A stretch of DNA of 64,000 nucleotides from CAYRLW01 sp964425215 (GCA_964425215.1 CAYRLW010000003.1:62001-126000); one strand, 5' to 3'; positions 42,494 to 52,342 are shown, counted from the first letter of the stretch. Translations and numbers: made by a program. The notes: generated from the sequence alone by a model not told the origin.

Positions 42494-44602
42494 CTAAAAA
42501 GACAGGGTCCGGATATAATTATCCAGATCCGCCTTTAGCGTTTTCTCCCTACCGTAGTACCCGTCGATGCTCTCCAAGAGACCGGATATGGTTGCTTCCT
42601 GGCTTGCGAGGGTGGATAGGTACTTTTTATACAGATCCGAGGAACTGGATATGGCGTTCATATTGCTTCGAATACGGCTCTGCTCGTCCTTAATTTGTTG
42701 GAGCTTCCGTTCCGCGTCCTGCCGTTCCGCAGTTATCCCCTGCAGAACCCCCCGCTTCTCCGAAATTTTTGCGAAGGCCTCTTTCAAAGCTCCCTTTGCC
42801 GCCCCATCGGAGGCGTAGTACCGTAATTGAGTATCCGTCAGGGAGCCTAAGCCAAAGGAGTGGGCCAGTTGTTTTTCTTCCACCACCCGCAGGGTATCCG
42901 AACCCCGTCCCGGAACGGTCACTTCGAACCGGTACGAATCCCGGGTCGTCTCGGTCGCCTTTTCGGGGCTAACCAGGTGCCAGGTATCGTCCAAGGGATG
43001 GACGATGACGATGGATTTGACTTCGTCGGAATCGTTTTTTATTACGTAATGGTATTCCCGGTGGGCGGATACTCCCACGTTAAAGACCCCGTTTACAGCG
43101 GTCATGGAAACTATCTTTTCCGTATTCGGTTCGGAAGCCGGGGCTACTTCGGTTTCCATATCCACCGCGTAGGTGATGAATCGTTGAGCCCCCGGTCCCA
43201 GATCTTCAATCAGCGCGTCCCCCGCGTAGGAAAGGGAATCGAAGATCGTGATGGGACCCGCCAGGAGGGTGTATGGTGTGGTGTTTTCCAACTGTAACCC
43301 CAGCAAGGGCCGTTTTGGATCCACCTGGGCAGAGTACACTGAAACTTTTTTCCCCTGGACCTTCCCCTCAAACAGGGGGAACATGGCGGATCCGTGGCGC
43401 GGAAGATTTACCGGAACGTTAATTTTATACCGCACAAAGGTACCCCCGCTTTCCAGGGTTCCGTACCCCTGTACTCCCTGGCGTATATCGTTGGGACTGA
43501 ACTCCGAAGGCGATGGTTCCTGGGCGGCCAATTCCTGGTTAGCCAGCTCTTCGTCCGTATAACCATCCATCGCTCCAGCGGCTTGGGGCATTTCGGCCAT
43601 TTTTGCGGATGAGCGGGATGGGGCTGGGGCGGCTAGAGCTTTCGCCATCTTGGGAGCCTCTGATCGGTTGTCCAAACTTTGATCGTAGGTTTGGGGAGCC
43701 GGTCCCGAAGCAACAGCGGTTTGTACTTCGGGCCGCCGAAGATACCGGGGTGTCGCCAGGTCCATAGTAAAGGAGATTGGTCGGCCGCTCACCAGGGATA
43801 GGGATAGGTTCTGCCAATCCTCATCACTGGAGTTTTCCACAATAGCCCACCCTTGCAAAAAATGATTCCCCTCTCGATCCAATACCAAACGATACGCAGT
43901 CTTCCACGCGGGAACCTCGCTTAGGTATCCCAGCGAGACTCGCCGTTTCCCCGAACCGCTAAAATCGATCGTCACGGTCCGTTTGTCACGGGAATGGCTT
44001 TCCGATAAAATCGCTAGGGCCCTCTGAAAATCCGAGTCGATTTTTGGATCTAAAAAACGGATCGATCGGGTATCCTCCAAAAGAAAGGAGCGCAGACCTT
44101 CCGTTGTCATAAGATTCAGTGTAGTCTTGCGAAACCCCTCCTTGTCCGTAGCGATTTCCACGCTCACCACGGATCCTTCTACCGTCGTCGCTCCAGTAAG
44201 GGCCACCCGTTCTCCCCGCAGTTGGGTAAGAATATCAGATACGGTCGACGCTCCCGTCAAATTTACCGAAAGCCCCTGAAGCTGTTTTTCCACCGGGTCC
44301 TGGGAACCGTAGGTGACCCCTGTAATGGTTCCCCCGTCTAAATCCCGGACCGTCAAACTTTTAAGCAGGTCGTTAATCTCCGATGTTTTAAACGAAAGCT
44401 GAACTCGCTGGTTGCCGATCACGGTCCCTTCCCGTAAAAAATAACCCACCCCGTTCACGTAGAGAATTATATGCCTTAGGGGTAATTCGGCGGAAGTCGA
44501 AATCGTTTTTGCCGACCCCAGATCCTGGGAACTTTGGGCAAAACTTGGGGCAAGGGAACCCCATAGCACGATAAAACAAAGAAAAAATACTCTTCTGTAC
44601 AT
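42494..44602 (-). CDS. Secreted DUF4139-domain protein
   Basis: A 702-residue exported protein. I start at 44602 (MYRRVFFLCFIVLWGSLAP, cleavage near SFAQS) with AAGGA upstream. The central region (GSGKRRVSLGYLSEVPAWKT; RLVLDREGNHFLQGWAIVEN, NSSDEDWQNLSLSLVSGRPI) is the DUF4139 core. A Pro/Ala-rich linker lies near residues 320-380, and a C-terminal coiled coil ends the protein. Function of the family is unknown; relatives are sometimes named mucoidy-inhibitor-like. No operon partners. Confidence 0.82.
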   Translation of the reverse strand: MYRRVFFLCFIVLWGSLAPSFAQSSQDLGSAKTISTSAELPLRHIILYVNGVGYFLREGTVIGNQRVQLSFKTSEINDLLKSLTVRDLDGGTITGVTYGSQDPVEKQLQGLSVNLTGASTVSDILTQLRGERVALTGATTVEGSVVSVEIATDKEGFRKTTLNLMTTEGLRSFLLEDTRSIRFLDPKIDSDFQRALAILSESHSRDKRTVTIDFSGSGKRRVSLGYLSEVPAWKTAYRLVLDREGNHFLQGWAIVENSSDEDWQNLSLSLVSGRPISFTMDLATPRYLRRPEVQTAVASGPAPQTYDQSLDNRSEAPKMAKALAAPAPSRSSAKMAEMPQAAGAMDGYTDEELANQELAAQEPSPSEFSPNDIRQGVQGYGTLESGGTFVRYKINVPVNLPRHGSAMFPLFEGKVQGKKVSVYSAQVDPKRPLLGLQLENTTPYTLLAGPITIFDSLSYAGDALIEDLGPGAQRFITYAVDMETEVAPASEPNTEKIVSMTAVNGVFNVGVSAHREYHYVIKNDSDEVKSIVIVHPLDDTWHLVSPEKATETTRDSYRFEVTVPGRGSDTLRVVEEKQLAHSFGLGSLTDTQLRYYASDGAAKGALKEAFAKISEKRGVLQGITAERQDAERKLQQIKDEQSRIRSNMNAISSSSDLYKKYLSTLASQEATISGLLESIDGYYGREKTLKADLDNYIRTLSF

Positions 44603-44683
44603 GCTTACCATCCTTTTAAGTTCCCACAGGGGGAATGGAACAAATGATACAACCGGAAAGCCCAAACCGCAAGCTAAGGGTAC

Positions 44684-44791
44684 TTCAACGAAGGTTGAGA
44701 AAAAATAATCTCGACACCATAGGAAGCGTAGAGACGGGGGGGGGATTACTATAAGCGGCTTCCAAACTCCCTTAGTTCAACCTTCGTTGAA
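44684..44791. repeat. 108-bp inverted-repeat element, copy C
   Basis: Left end TTCAACGAAGGTTGAG, right end TTCAACCTTCGTTGAA. The core has CCATAGG and an unusual run of nine G residues (about 44736-44744). Confidence 0.85.
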
Positions 44792-44857
44792 CTAAAAAAG
44801 GCCGACCACCCTTGTCATTCTCCTCTAATATTACTATTATTGTAAGATAATTGAATC

Positions 44858-44959
44858 AAATCCAAAATCCGCAGGTTTTTGGATTTTTCTTTTAAAAAGT
44901 AATTCCTGTAAGGAATTACTGAGGTCCACTTTAAGAAAAATTGGATTTTTAGAGTGGAC
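44858..44959. repeat. Three-hairpin intergenic element, copy 2
   Basis: AAATCCAAAA/TTTTTGGATTT; then perfect AGTAATTCCT/AGGAATTACT with loop GTA; then GTCCACT/AGTGGAC with A/T-rich interior. The inverted copy at 54952-55057 has the same order when read from the other strand. Confidence 0.8.
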
Positions 44960-44963
44960 TCTT

Positions 44964-44999
44964 GAGGTTCTTTCAAAGGGCCCTAACTTTTGAAGGACC
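44964..44999. repeat. GAGGTT-type hairpin
   Basis: GAGGTTCTTTCAAAGG and CTTTTGAAGGACC, imperfect pairing, five bases after the three-hairpin element. Confidence 0.6.
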
Positions 45000-45059
45000 G
45001 AATTAGACAACCCTTTTGTGGGAAGCAAAAAAATTCGCAAAAAGAATAAAGGAGAGCCT

Positions 45060-45575
45060 ATGACTGTCGATACGTTTACGCTTTTAGCCCGTTACAGTGC
45101 CCATGCGAACGATGAAATGGGTAAAATTTTTAAAACCCTAAGCCCTGAGGAATGGACCCGGGATATGGGTGGCTATTTTCCTTCGATTCAAAGCCTTACA
45201 GCCCATATTAATGGGGCGGATCAGGCGTGGTTGGCCAGAATTCGGGGTTTTCGATCCTTTAAGGCTCTTCAAAATTCTCTTCTTGATTCTTCACCAGCCC
45301 AGAATGCTTCTACGGTTTTGACCGTCCAGGAGTATCTTACTCAACGGATAGCCTTGGATCAAATTTTCCTTGACCTTACTGCCGAACTAACCGACGGGGA
45401 TCTATCCGCGGATTTTACCTATACCGATAGAAGCGGTAAACAGCAAAAAAAGAACCTGGGCGGTTTAATTCTCCATGTGTTTAACCATGGAACCCACCAC
45501 CGGGGTATGATCGCCCTCTATCTTGATCAGATGAAAAAGACTAATGACTTTAATGGGATAATGGCGGTTTTGTAA
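45060..45575 (+). CDS. DinB-like four-helix-bundle protein
   Basis: A 171-residue protein. Metal-binding histidines of the DinB/YfiT fold fit: AHINGADQAWLARIRGF near residue 47 and HVFNHGTHHRGMIALYLDQM near 139. Family members are thiol- or metal-dependent enzymes of varied or unknown function. The ATG at 45060 has AAAGGAGAG upstream. It stands alone between repeat DNA and a convergent gene. Confidence 0.85.
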   Translation: MTVDTFTLLARYSAHANDEMGKIFKTLSPEEWTRDMGGYFPSIQSLTAHINGADQAWLARIRGFRSFKALQNSLLDSSPAQNASTVLTVQEYLTQRIALDQIFLDLTAELTDGDLSADFTYTDRSGKQQKKNLGGLILHVFNHGTHHRGMIALYLDQMKKTNDFNGIMAVL

Positions 45576-45586
45576 AGATTAGCCCT

Positions 45587-45642
45587 GAGGATCTAAGTGG
45601 ACAGAGGGGTATGAATTATCCTAATGCCTGTGGATTAGATCC
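45587..45642. repeat. Imperfect inverted repeat downstream of the DinB-like gene
   Basis: GGATCTAA at the left and TTAGATCC at the right, with extended partial pairing (GTGGACAG / CTGTGG). It may end transcription of the DinB-like gene; no clear T-run. Confidence 0.4.
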
Positions 45643-45684
45643 TTGGAGGCGTCGCAATTCTCGATCTACCTCGCCTTATGAAGG

Positions 45685-46155
45685 TCAGAGGGGAGCGCCA
45701 CAGTTAAAGCATTCGGTTCGGTAGTTGGAGTTTTCCATTCCACAGGATGGGCAAACCTTGGCAAATGGATTTCCCGTGGCCGGCTTTGGGGAAGGAACGG
45801 ACCGGGGTGGAGGGCTTGGCGGATTTTGTCCGTACCGATTGTCCATATCCTCGGAGTTCCGTTTTGAAGCTGGCGCTTCCAAAGTGCCCGCTGATGTCCC
45901 GGCGGAATCTTTAACCACCGGTTCCGGATTCAGCACTACTGCAGGGCTTGGGGGCGATAGCCCGGAGGGGCCCGCAACGGTAACGTTGATCGTCTGTCCC
46001 GACTTCCCCGCCGATTCGGTTTCTTCTTTTGTTTCCCGGACATGAATCTGAGAACGCATTACCTCCCGGTAGATCAATAGTAACTCCACTGAGATAAGAA
46101 GAAGAAACGCTATAATTACCACTTCAAAAATTGAGGACATATTATTAGTATCCAT
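45685..46155 (-). CDS. Small membrane-anchored zinc-ribbon protein
   Basis: A 156-residue protein. One N-terminal membrane helix (FEVVIIAFLLLISVELLLIY), a Pro/Ser-rich linker (about residues 50-130), and a C-terminal zinc ribbon CPSCGMENSNYRTECFNCGA. Likely inner-membrane anchored with the ribbon in the cytoplasm. It follows the large repeat protein gene with a 52-base gap and may share its transcript. Function not recognised. Confidence 0.75.
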   Translation of the reverse strand: MDTNNMSSIFEVVIIAFLLLISVELLLIYREVMRSQIHVRETKEETESAGKSGQTINVTVAGPSGLSPPSPAVVLNPEPVVKDSAGTSAGTLEAPASKRNSEDMDNRYGQNPPSPPPRSVPSPKPATGNPFAKVCPSCGMENSNYRTECFNCGAPL

Positions 46156-46207
46156 GGGGATAGGGAAAAAATCAATTAGTTCGTGTGTTTACAACGATTC
46201 TTGATTA

Positions 46208-49189
46208 TCAGGATGGTCGATGGATAACCGAATCCACAAGGTTTTTCAATTCCGGGTCGAAGGAAGGCGAGGGTTCTTCCTTGTAGGCTGTCTCGGCTAC
46301 GTATACCACCCCGTCTTTTTCTTCTATTGTGGTTTGCTCTTCTTCTACCGCTAATAGTTCCGCCGTTGCTTCGGAATCGTCAAAGGGGGGCCTTTTGCCC
46401 TGCTCCTTGGATCCCTCGTCTACCGATTCAAGGGAACTTGGATCGATTTTTCCGCTTCCGTTAAAGGCAATACGGCTAAAGCCCGGTTCCACAGGGCCCA
46501 ATTCCTCCAACTCTCCCATGCTTTCGTCGTTTGGCCCCATCTTTTCTGCCTCTAGGGATTCCAATTCATCGGTACTAAGGGTCCTTGCGGAAGAGTTACT
46601 ATCAAAGATGTCCGAAAGAAGGGTATCGAAGGGTGAACTAATATCCAATTCGGACCCATAGTCCGAAATAGCCTCCGGAGCTTCTGGTATGGGGCTGAAT
46701 TCGATCGTCCGGGCAATCTCTTCCAACTGTTTTTCACGTTGGAGTTCCTGATCCCGTGAAGATCTCGATTCCTCAGCTCCCTTCGGGGCTTCGGTACTTT
46801 CCTTTTCTTGGTCCAAATCTTCCAAATCCGCCGGTTCATCTTCCCTTAAATACGCTAGAACCGCTTCTGCATTGTCGTCCACCAATTCCAAACCGCTTGA
46901 TTCTACAATGTAAGGGATATCGTCTTCGCCAAAAATGACCCGCAGGTTCGATGTTTTACGGTAGGCTTCCAGATCCGCCAACACGTTTAAATCTTCATCC
47001 CGAATCGGTAAAGCCGTGGAACTTTGAGGCAAGGGTATTACCGTTTCCGCTGTCGCAACCTCCTCCAGTTCCTCGAGCTCCTCCAACTCTTCCGGTTCTT
47101 CGGCAGTGGCTGTTTGGGCTTCCTGGGCTGGTACTGCTTCAAGCTTCTCCGGCAGGGTTACTCCCGGTTCCGGGGCGGCCTCTCCCGTAGTCTCTTCCGT
47201 AACCTCTTCCGAGGCCAGTTCTTCCAGTTCTTCGAGCTCCTCCAACTCTTCTGGTTCTTCGGCAGTGGCTGTTTGGGCTTCCTGGGCTGGTACCGTTTCA
47301 AGCTTCTCCGGCAGGGTTACTCCCGCTTCCGGGGCGGCCTCTCCCGTAGCCTCTTCCGTAACCTCTTCCGAGGCCAGTTCTTCCAGTTCCTCGAGCTCCT
47401 CCAACTCTTCCGGTTCTTCGGCAGTGGCTGTTTGGGCTTCCTGGGCTGGTACCGCTTCAAGCTTCTCCGGCAGGGTTACTCCCGCTTCCGGGGCGGCCTC
47501 TCCCGCAGTCTCTTCTGATGCCTCTTCCGTAACCTCTTCCGAGGCCAGTTCTTCCAGTTCCTCGAGCTCCTCCAACTCTTCCGGTTCTTCGGCAGTGGCT
47601 GTTTGGGCTTCCTGGGCTGGTACCGCTTCAAGCCTCTCCGGCAGGGCTACTCCCGCTTCCGGGGCGGCCTCTCCCGTAGCCTCTTCTGATGCCTCTTCCG
47701 TAACCTCTTCCGATTCCAGTTCCTCCAGTTCCTCGAGCTCCTCCACCTCTTCGACAGCGGAGGCTTCTCCGGGACGTGGGGTCTGCTGTGCGAGCCCTGG
47801 TTTTGGCGTGGGAGCTGGTACCGTGGTAGCTTTCGGGGTAATGGTCGGTGGTTCTGGCGGGGTGACGTGAGTTTCGGATGAGGTCTGCGCAGGGGCAACG
47901 AACCCGGCGGTGGTGGAGGGCCCTGTCGCGGCGAGGACTCGGCCGAGAATCTCTTGGAGTTTCCCTTCGTCTATGTTCGCGGTAAGCCGAGTTTCCGGTT
48001 TGCCCCCGATAAGGGTAACCAATTCGCTCCAGGATTTGTCTATGAGGGCATCGATATCCTGTTCGGTTTTTTTTCTCGCTTTCCGCCTAAGGCCCCGTTT
48101 GATTTCGGTTCGAACTTCTTCTCTGCGCTGATCCAGTTCTCGGGACCAACGGCCCCAGTCTAAATCCCCCTTCCGCTCATAATATTCCTCCAGAAGGGTA
48201 ATTTGAAGGCGTTTAAGCCGATCCCGAACGATGGTGATGGAATCTTGCCGCAAATTAAAGAGAAGGAAAATCGTTAAAAAGGAGGTTAGGAAAAATGATA
48301 CTAACAGTATCACCTTCATGGCTAGGGGAAACACAAACACCGTCTCTTCTACCAGTCGGCCCACAAAAATGTCATTTTTGGTCTTACTCGATATAAGAGT
48401 AAATGATTTTCCCGATGCGCCCGTGACAAGGGGTGCGGGGACCAGACTGCCGGACTTCCACGCTCCGCTGACTGCAGAAAGGAGCGATGTTTTAGCAATT
48501 TTTGGCAGACCCATCACGAAGCCCAGGGGTTCGGCAACCAACGCCACATCTTCCCCAACCTTCAAGGTCCCTTCGGTTATTAATCGATCACTGATAGAAC
48601 GTATGGAAAGGTAAAAAGCGGCGGTTCCTTTGTATATGTTAAAGGAATCATAAAACGGAAAAGCAAAAACCAGCTGATCTTCCCCTTCAAGGGCGATGAT
48701 CCGAGATTTTCCCTTGTCCGAAACCGAAAGGGCATCGTAAGGAAGGTCATTCTTTACATCCCCATAATTTCTATACATGACCGAAAGCTGGTCTTGTTTA
48801 AGAATATCCGTTTTAAACGTGGAAAAATGAATCCGACGGCCGGTGGAATCGATAAACCGGATACCCTGGAGTCCATTGACGGATTCCAGAAGGGTTCCAT
48901 AGAGTTTTGATCGTTCAAATATATCCGAAGCGCTTTGATTAGGCAGGAAACTCCGTTTAACCGGATCTTCTTCTAGGGTAGATGAAAATCGGTTCGTTAA
49001 CTCCGTCAGGTGATCCTGGATTATCGTTCCGGCTCCCGTCACTTCCCGTTCCAAACCCCGGCTGATAGAGGGGTTATAAAACCGAGCCTCCACCAGGTCG
49101 AACAGACCGGTAAACGCGAGTACCGTAAAGACGGCAAAGAGGATAACTGATAATAATAAACTGACGGATATTTTTTGAGTTGCCGTCAC
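46208..49189 (-). CDS. Large membrane protein with acidic tandem repeats
   Basis: A 993-residue protein starting with GTG at 49189 (GGAG upstream). A membrane helix at residues 8-30, a sensor-like extracytoplasmic domain to about 280, a second helix near 285-312, then a basic coiled segment (TEIKRGLRRKARKKTEQDID). Residues about 460-715 are four near-identical acidic units (EEPEELEELEELEELASEE, then Pro/Ala-rich spacer with LPEKLEAVPAQEAQTATA). The C-terminus is acidic and low in structure. The topology resembles a sensor, but no kinase or HAMP/methyl-accepting domain is visible. Function unknown. Confidence 0.8.
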   Translation of the reverse strand: MTATQKISVSLLLSVILFAVFTVLAFTGLFDLVEARFYNPSISRGLEREVTGAGTIIQDHLTELTNRFSSTLEEDPVKRSFLPNQSASDIFERSKLYGTLLESVNGLQGIRFIDSTGRRIHFSTFKTDILKQDQLSVMYRNYGDVKNDLPYDALSVSDKGKSRIIALEGEDQLVFAFPFYDSFNIYKGTAAFYLSIRSISDRLITEGTLKVGEDVALVAEPLGFVMGLPKIAKTSLLSAVSGAWKSGSLVPAPLVTGASGKSFTLISSKTKNDIFVGRLVEETVFVFPLAMKVILLVSFFLTSFLTIFLLFNLRQDSITIVRDRLKRLQITLLEEYYERKGDLDWGRWSRELDQRREEVRTEIKRGLRRKARKKTEQDIDALIDKSWSELVTLIGGKPETRLTANIDEGKLQEILGRVLAATGPSTTAGFVAPAQTSSETHVTPPEPPTITPKATTVPAPTPKPGLAQQTPRPGEASAVEEVEELEELEELESEEVTEEASEEATGEAAPEAGVALPERLEAVPAQEAQTATAEEPEELEELEELEELASEEVTEEASEETAGEAAPEAGVTLPEKLEAVPAQEAQTATAEEPEELEELEELEELASEEVTEEATGEAAPEAGVTLPEKLETVPAQEAQTATAEEPEELEELEELEELASEEVTEETTGEAAPEPGVTLPEKLEAVPAQEAQTATAEEPEELEELEELEEVATAETVIPLPQSSTALPIRDEDLNVLADLEAYRKTSNLRVIFGEDDIPYIVESSGLELVDDNAEAVLAYLREDEPADLEDLDQEKESTEAPKGAEESRSSRDQELQREKQLEEIARTIEFSPIPEAPEAISDYGSELDISSPFDTLLSDIFDSNSSARTLSTDELESLEAEKMGPNDESMGELEELGPVEPGFSRIAFNGSGKIDPSSLESVDEGSKEQGKRPPFDDSEATAELLAVEEEQTTIEEKDGVVYVAETAYKEEPSPSFDPELKNLVDSVIHRPS
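47102..47750. repeat. Tandem coding repeat, period 159 bp (one unit 171 bp)
   Basis: The anchor GGCAGTGGCTGTTTGGGCTT recurs at 47102, 47261, 47420 and 47591. Spacings are 159, 159 and 171 bases, all multiples of three. Units are nearly identical at DNA level, so expansion is recent. Confidence 0.9.
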
Positions 49190-49303
49190 CTACACCACTC
49201 CGACATAATACTACGTTTTATTCTCGGAAATTTCTCCCTATTAGTACAGTGTTATATTAACGGGGCCGTTTTGGGCGTTTTTAAGGTAAAAACCGTGTAC
49301 TAT

Positions 49304-49342
49304 GAGGTTCCTTGAAAAGCAACAGACTTTTGCAAGAACCCC
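49304..49342. repeat. GAGGTT-type hairpin upstream of hflX
   Basis: GAGGTTCCTTGAAAAG and CTTTTGCAAGAACCCC, imperfect stem. Lies in the 258-base gap between the repeat protein and hflX; the rest of that gap shows nothing else. Confidence 0.7.
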
Positions 49343-49447
49343 ATTTGCCGTTTTTATCGATATGGGATAGCATAACCAGCTCCTACGTTGGGATCAGACA
49401 ATCAAGCTCCTAGACGGGGGACGCGAATATGATAATACTGCAGGTAT

Positions 49448-50737
49448 ATGCGGGAACTACACGAAACGGAAGCTGCTCCACAGAAGGCGTTCCTTATAGG
49501 AATTCGCGATGGCTCTATGGAAGATTGGGAAGCCGAATCTCTTACCAAGGAGCTGGGTTCACTGGCTAAAACCCTTGGCTTACATATGGTGGGACATGAG
49601 ACCGTCCGGATCCGAGAAAAAAACGCCCAATACGGTATGGGTACGGGAAAGGCCGATGAAATTTCCGAAGCGGCAAAGGCCCTAGACGCGGATTGTCTTA
49701 TTTTTGATCAGGATATAAGTCCGACCCAACAGAGAAACTGGGAAAAATTAACCGGCATTCCGGCTATCGACCGGCAAGAGGTGATTATTCAAATATTCGC
49801 CAGCCGAGCAAAGACCCGGGAAGCGGAACTGCAGATCGAGTTGGCCCAATTGACCCACTCGCTACCCCGGTTGACCCATAAGTACATCGACCTTTCCCGG
49901 CAACGGGGAGGACGGTATGGAACCAAGGGATCGGGGGAAACCAAATTGGAACTGGATAGGCGGACAGTCCAACGGAGGATCCATCAATTGCAAGATGAGT
50001 TGCTGGAAGTTCGTAAACAGAGGGCTACTCAAAGAAAAAGACGGGAACGGGTTCCTATTCCGTCCTGCGCCCTCGTGGGGTATACCAACGCGGGAAAATC
50101 CTCAATTCTCAACGGGATGACCAAGGCCCAAGTCCTGGTGGAAGATAAGCTGTTCGCTACCCTGGATGCCACGACTCGACGGGTGGAGATTCGTAAAGGT
50201 CAACCCATCCTCCTAACCGATACGGTTGGTTTTATTCGCCGACTTCCCCACGACTTGGTGGACGCTTTTCATTCTACCCTGGAGGAGGTCACGATGGCGG
50301 ATCTTCTTGTGCAGGTTCTGGACGCCTCGGATCCGGAAGTGGATCGGCATTTTGATGTAACCATGACCGTTATCAAAGAACTGGGGGCCGAAAAGACCCC
50401 CATGATTCTGGCATTGAACAAAATTGACCGTCTAGAAAGGACCGGAGATTTGGATGCTTTACGTCACCGTTACGCCGATGGGGTATTCGTTTCCGCCCTT
50501 ACCGGACAGGGGCTTGACGATTTAGCCCGTCGAATGGACCTAAGCCTCTCGGGGCCCCTGTACCGCTTTCAATTCCCTTCGAATCGGCACGATCTAGTGG
50601 CCCTACTGCACCGTTCGGGGACCGTCGTTACGGAAGAGTATACGGACAACCATATCTATATCGAAGCCCGTTTAGGAGAACGGGTCCTTGGTACCCTGAA
50701 GGAATGGTTGTGGGAACCTGCCGGTGTGGGGGAATAG
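49448..50737 (+). CDS. hflX: GTPase HflX
   Basis: A 429-residue ribosome-splitting GTPase. The N-terminal HflX domain (YGMGTGKADEISEAAKALDA; QDISPTQQRNWEKLTG) and glycine-rich QRGGRYGTKGSGETKLELDR near residue 152 precede the GTPase core: G1 GYTNAGKSS near 215, G3 DTVGF near 258, G4 NKID near 320. Full length for the family. HflX binds 50S subunits and helps rescue stalled ribosomes. Confidence 0.95.
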   Translation: MRELHETEAAPQKAFLIGIRDGSMEDWEAESLTKELGSLAKTLGLHMVGHETVRIREKNAQYGMGTGKADEISEAAKALDADCLIFDQDISPTQQRNWEKLTGIPAIDRQEVIIQIFASRAKTREAELQIELAQLTHSLPRLTHKYIDLSRQRGGRYGTKGSGETKLELDRRTVQRRIHQLQDELLEVRKQRATQRKRRERVPIPSCALVGYTNAGKSSILNGMTKAQVLVEDKLFATLDATTRRVEIRKGQPILLTDTVGFIRRLPHDLVDAFHSTLEEVTMADLLVQVLDASDPEVDRHFDVTMTVIKELGAEKTPMILALNKIDRLERTGDLDALRHRYADGVFVSALTGQGLDDLARRMDLSLSGPLYRFQFPSNRHDLVALLHRSGTVVTEEYTDNHIYIEARLGERVLGTLKEWLWEPAGVGE

Positions 50738-50791
50738 AACTATAAAAGCCCTTTCCTTGTTCAAACCGTGGTGTGGGAGTATACTATTCCC

Positions 50792-52342
50792 ATGGCCATT
50801 AAGCGCTTACCCATTGGCTTACAGACCTTTTCTGAACTTATCAACAATAATTACTATTATGTTGATAAGACCTCCTTCGTATATAAACTGGTCTCTACAG
50901 GGAAATTTTACTTTCTCTCCCGGCCCCGCCGCTTCGGTAAAACCCTCTTTTTAGACACCCTGGCGGAAGCCCTGATGGGCCGCAAGGAGCTCTTTAAGGG
51001 GCTGTATCTTTACGACAAATACGACTTTACAAGCCACCCGGTGATCCGGCTTACCTTTGGGAGCGGGGACTATAAAGAAATCTCCACAATCTTTAAAGAG
51101 TTGGCCTATATCTTTAAGGAAAATTATGAGGCCCTTTCCCTTACCCCTGAATACACCTTTGAGGATTACCGTAACTGTTTTAAGCACCTTATCAAAGAAG
51201 CCTACGAACGGTACCAGAGGCCGGTGGTGATTTTAATCGATGAATACGACAAGCCTATTTTGGATAACCTGACCAGGCCCGACGTGGCCCGGGAAGCCCG
51301 GGATATCCTTAAGAACCTGTATTCGGTACTAAAGGATTACGACCGCTATATTCGTCTGGCCTTTATCACCGGGGTGAGCAAGTTCAGTAAGCTCAGCCTT
51401 TTTAGCGGCCTGAACAATCTGGAAGATATCACCGTGAAGTCCGATTTTGGAGAAATCTGCGGCTACACCCAGGAGGACCTGGATACGGTCTTTGCCGACG
51501 CCATGGAAGGGGCCCGGATGGACCTGGTACAGCTCTGGTACAACGGGTACTCCTATTTGGGAAAGAAGCTCTACAACCCCTTCGATATTCTCCTCTTCTT
51601 GTCCAACGGTAAGACCTTCAGCAACTACTGGTGGCAGACCGGGAGCCCGAGTTTTTTGATAGAGGTTCTAAAACGCCAGCGCTACTACCTGCCGGAGCTG
51701 GAGAACACCAGCGCCAGCGAAGAACTTCTGAACGCCTTTGACATTGACCGCATCGATATCCGCGCCCTTCTCTGGCAGGCGGGGTACCTGACGATTAAGA
51801 ACGTTCAGGGAGACGCTCTGGGGGGTCGATCCTTTCTCCTGGGTATTCCCAACGCGGAGGTCCAGCGTTCTTTAAATGAATTCTTTTTGAACTATTTAGG
51901 GCCCCGGATTGATTATGCGGTCCAGTATCGCAGTCCCCTGATGACAGCCCTCGAGAATGCCGACATCGATACGGTATTGAACATGTTAAAAGGTCTCTTC
52001 GCGGGGATTCCCTACAACAACTACGTGAACAACGAAATCGTCAGCGCCGAGGGCTTCTGGGCGAGCCTGGTGTACGTCTTTTTTGCCACCCTGGGGTACC
52101 GCGTGGTCTGCGAGGACGCCACAAACCAGGGGCGAATCGATATGACCCTGGAGACCTTTACGGATGTGTTTATCATCGAGTTTAAAGTGGATACCGCCGA
52201 GCCGCCGCTACAGCAGATAGAGCGCCGCCGTTACTGGGAAAAGTACCAGGGCTTAGGAAAAAGTATACACCTTTTGGGAATCACCTTTAGCTCAGAGGAA
52301 CGGAACGTGACAGCCTGGGAAAAGCGGAGCCTGGACGCTTGA
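50792..52342 (+). CDS. AAA-ATPase with C-terminal PD-(D/E)XK nuclease-like domain
   Basis: A 516-residue protein. The N-terminal AAA-like domain starts LPIGLQTFSELINNNYYYVD and has a P-loop-like SRPRRFGKTLFLDTL near residue 48 and ILIDEYDKPI near 150. The C-terminus has a nuclease-like core, GRIDMTLET then VFIIEFKVD near 455-470. This family is found in many copies in treponemes and Bacteroidetes; its role is unknown. The ATG at 50792 fits the conserved start. It is a lone gene after hflX. Confidence 0.85.
   Translation: MAIKRLPIGLQTFSELINNNYYYVDKTSFVYKLVSTGKFYFLSRPRRFGKTLFLDTLAEALMGRKELFKGLYLYDKYDFTSHPVIRLTFGSGDYKEISTIFKELAYIFKENYEALSLTPEYTFEDYRNCFKHLIKEAYERYQRPVVILIDEYDKPILDNLTRPDVAREARDILKNLYSVLKDYDRYIRLAFITGVSKFSKLSLFSGLNNLEDITVKSDFGEICGYTQEDLDTVFADAMEGARMDLVQLWYNGYSYLGKKLYNPFDILLFLSNGKTFSNYWWQTGSPSFLIEVLKRQRYYLPELENTSASEELLNAFDIDRIDIRALLWQAGYLTIKNVQGDALGGRSFLLGIPNAEVQRSLNEFFLNYLGPRIDYAVQYRSPLMTALENADIDTVLNMLKGLFAGIPYNNYVNNEIVSAEGFWASLVYVFFATLGYRVVCEDATNQGRIDMTLETFTDVFIIEFKVDTAEPPLQQIERRRYWEKYQGLGKSIHLLGITFSSEERNVTAWEKRSLDA

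Larger units (their letters stand above)
44603..45059. other. Repeat-filled non-coding interval
   Basis: A 457-base gap between divergent genes. It holds element copy C (44684-44791), a three-hairpin element (44858-44959) and a GAGGTT-type hairpin (44964-44999). A good ribosome-binding site (AAAGGAGAG) precedes the DinB-like gene. I see no RNA gene. Confidence 0.75.

Noticed and set aside
44858..44999. Consecutive hairpins taken for tRNA-like or rho-independent terminators
   Set aside because: No acceptor stem, anticodon loop or CCA-type end fits, and T-runs are missing. They match the repeat elements elsewhere.
47102..47750. Regular direct repeats that could suggest a CRISPR array
   Set aside because: Units are 159-171 bp, in frame, nearly identical throughout with no unique spacers, and translate to a protein repeat.
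47106..47870. Long Ser/Ala-rich open frame opposite the acidic repeats
   Set aside because: It is the antisense shadow of the repeat-rich gene at 46208-49189; the repetitive composition keeps it open. No ribosome-binding site or recognisable domain.
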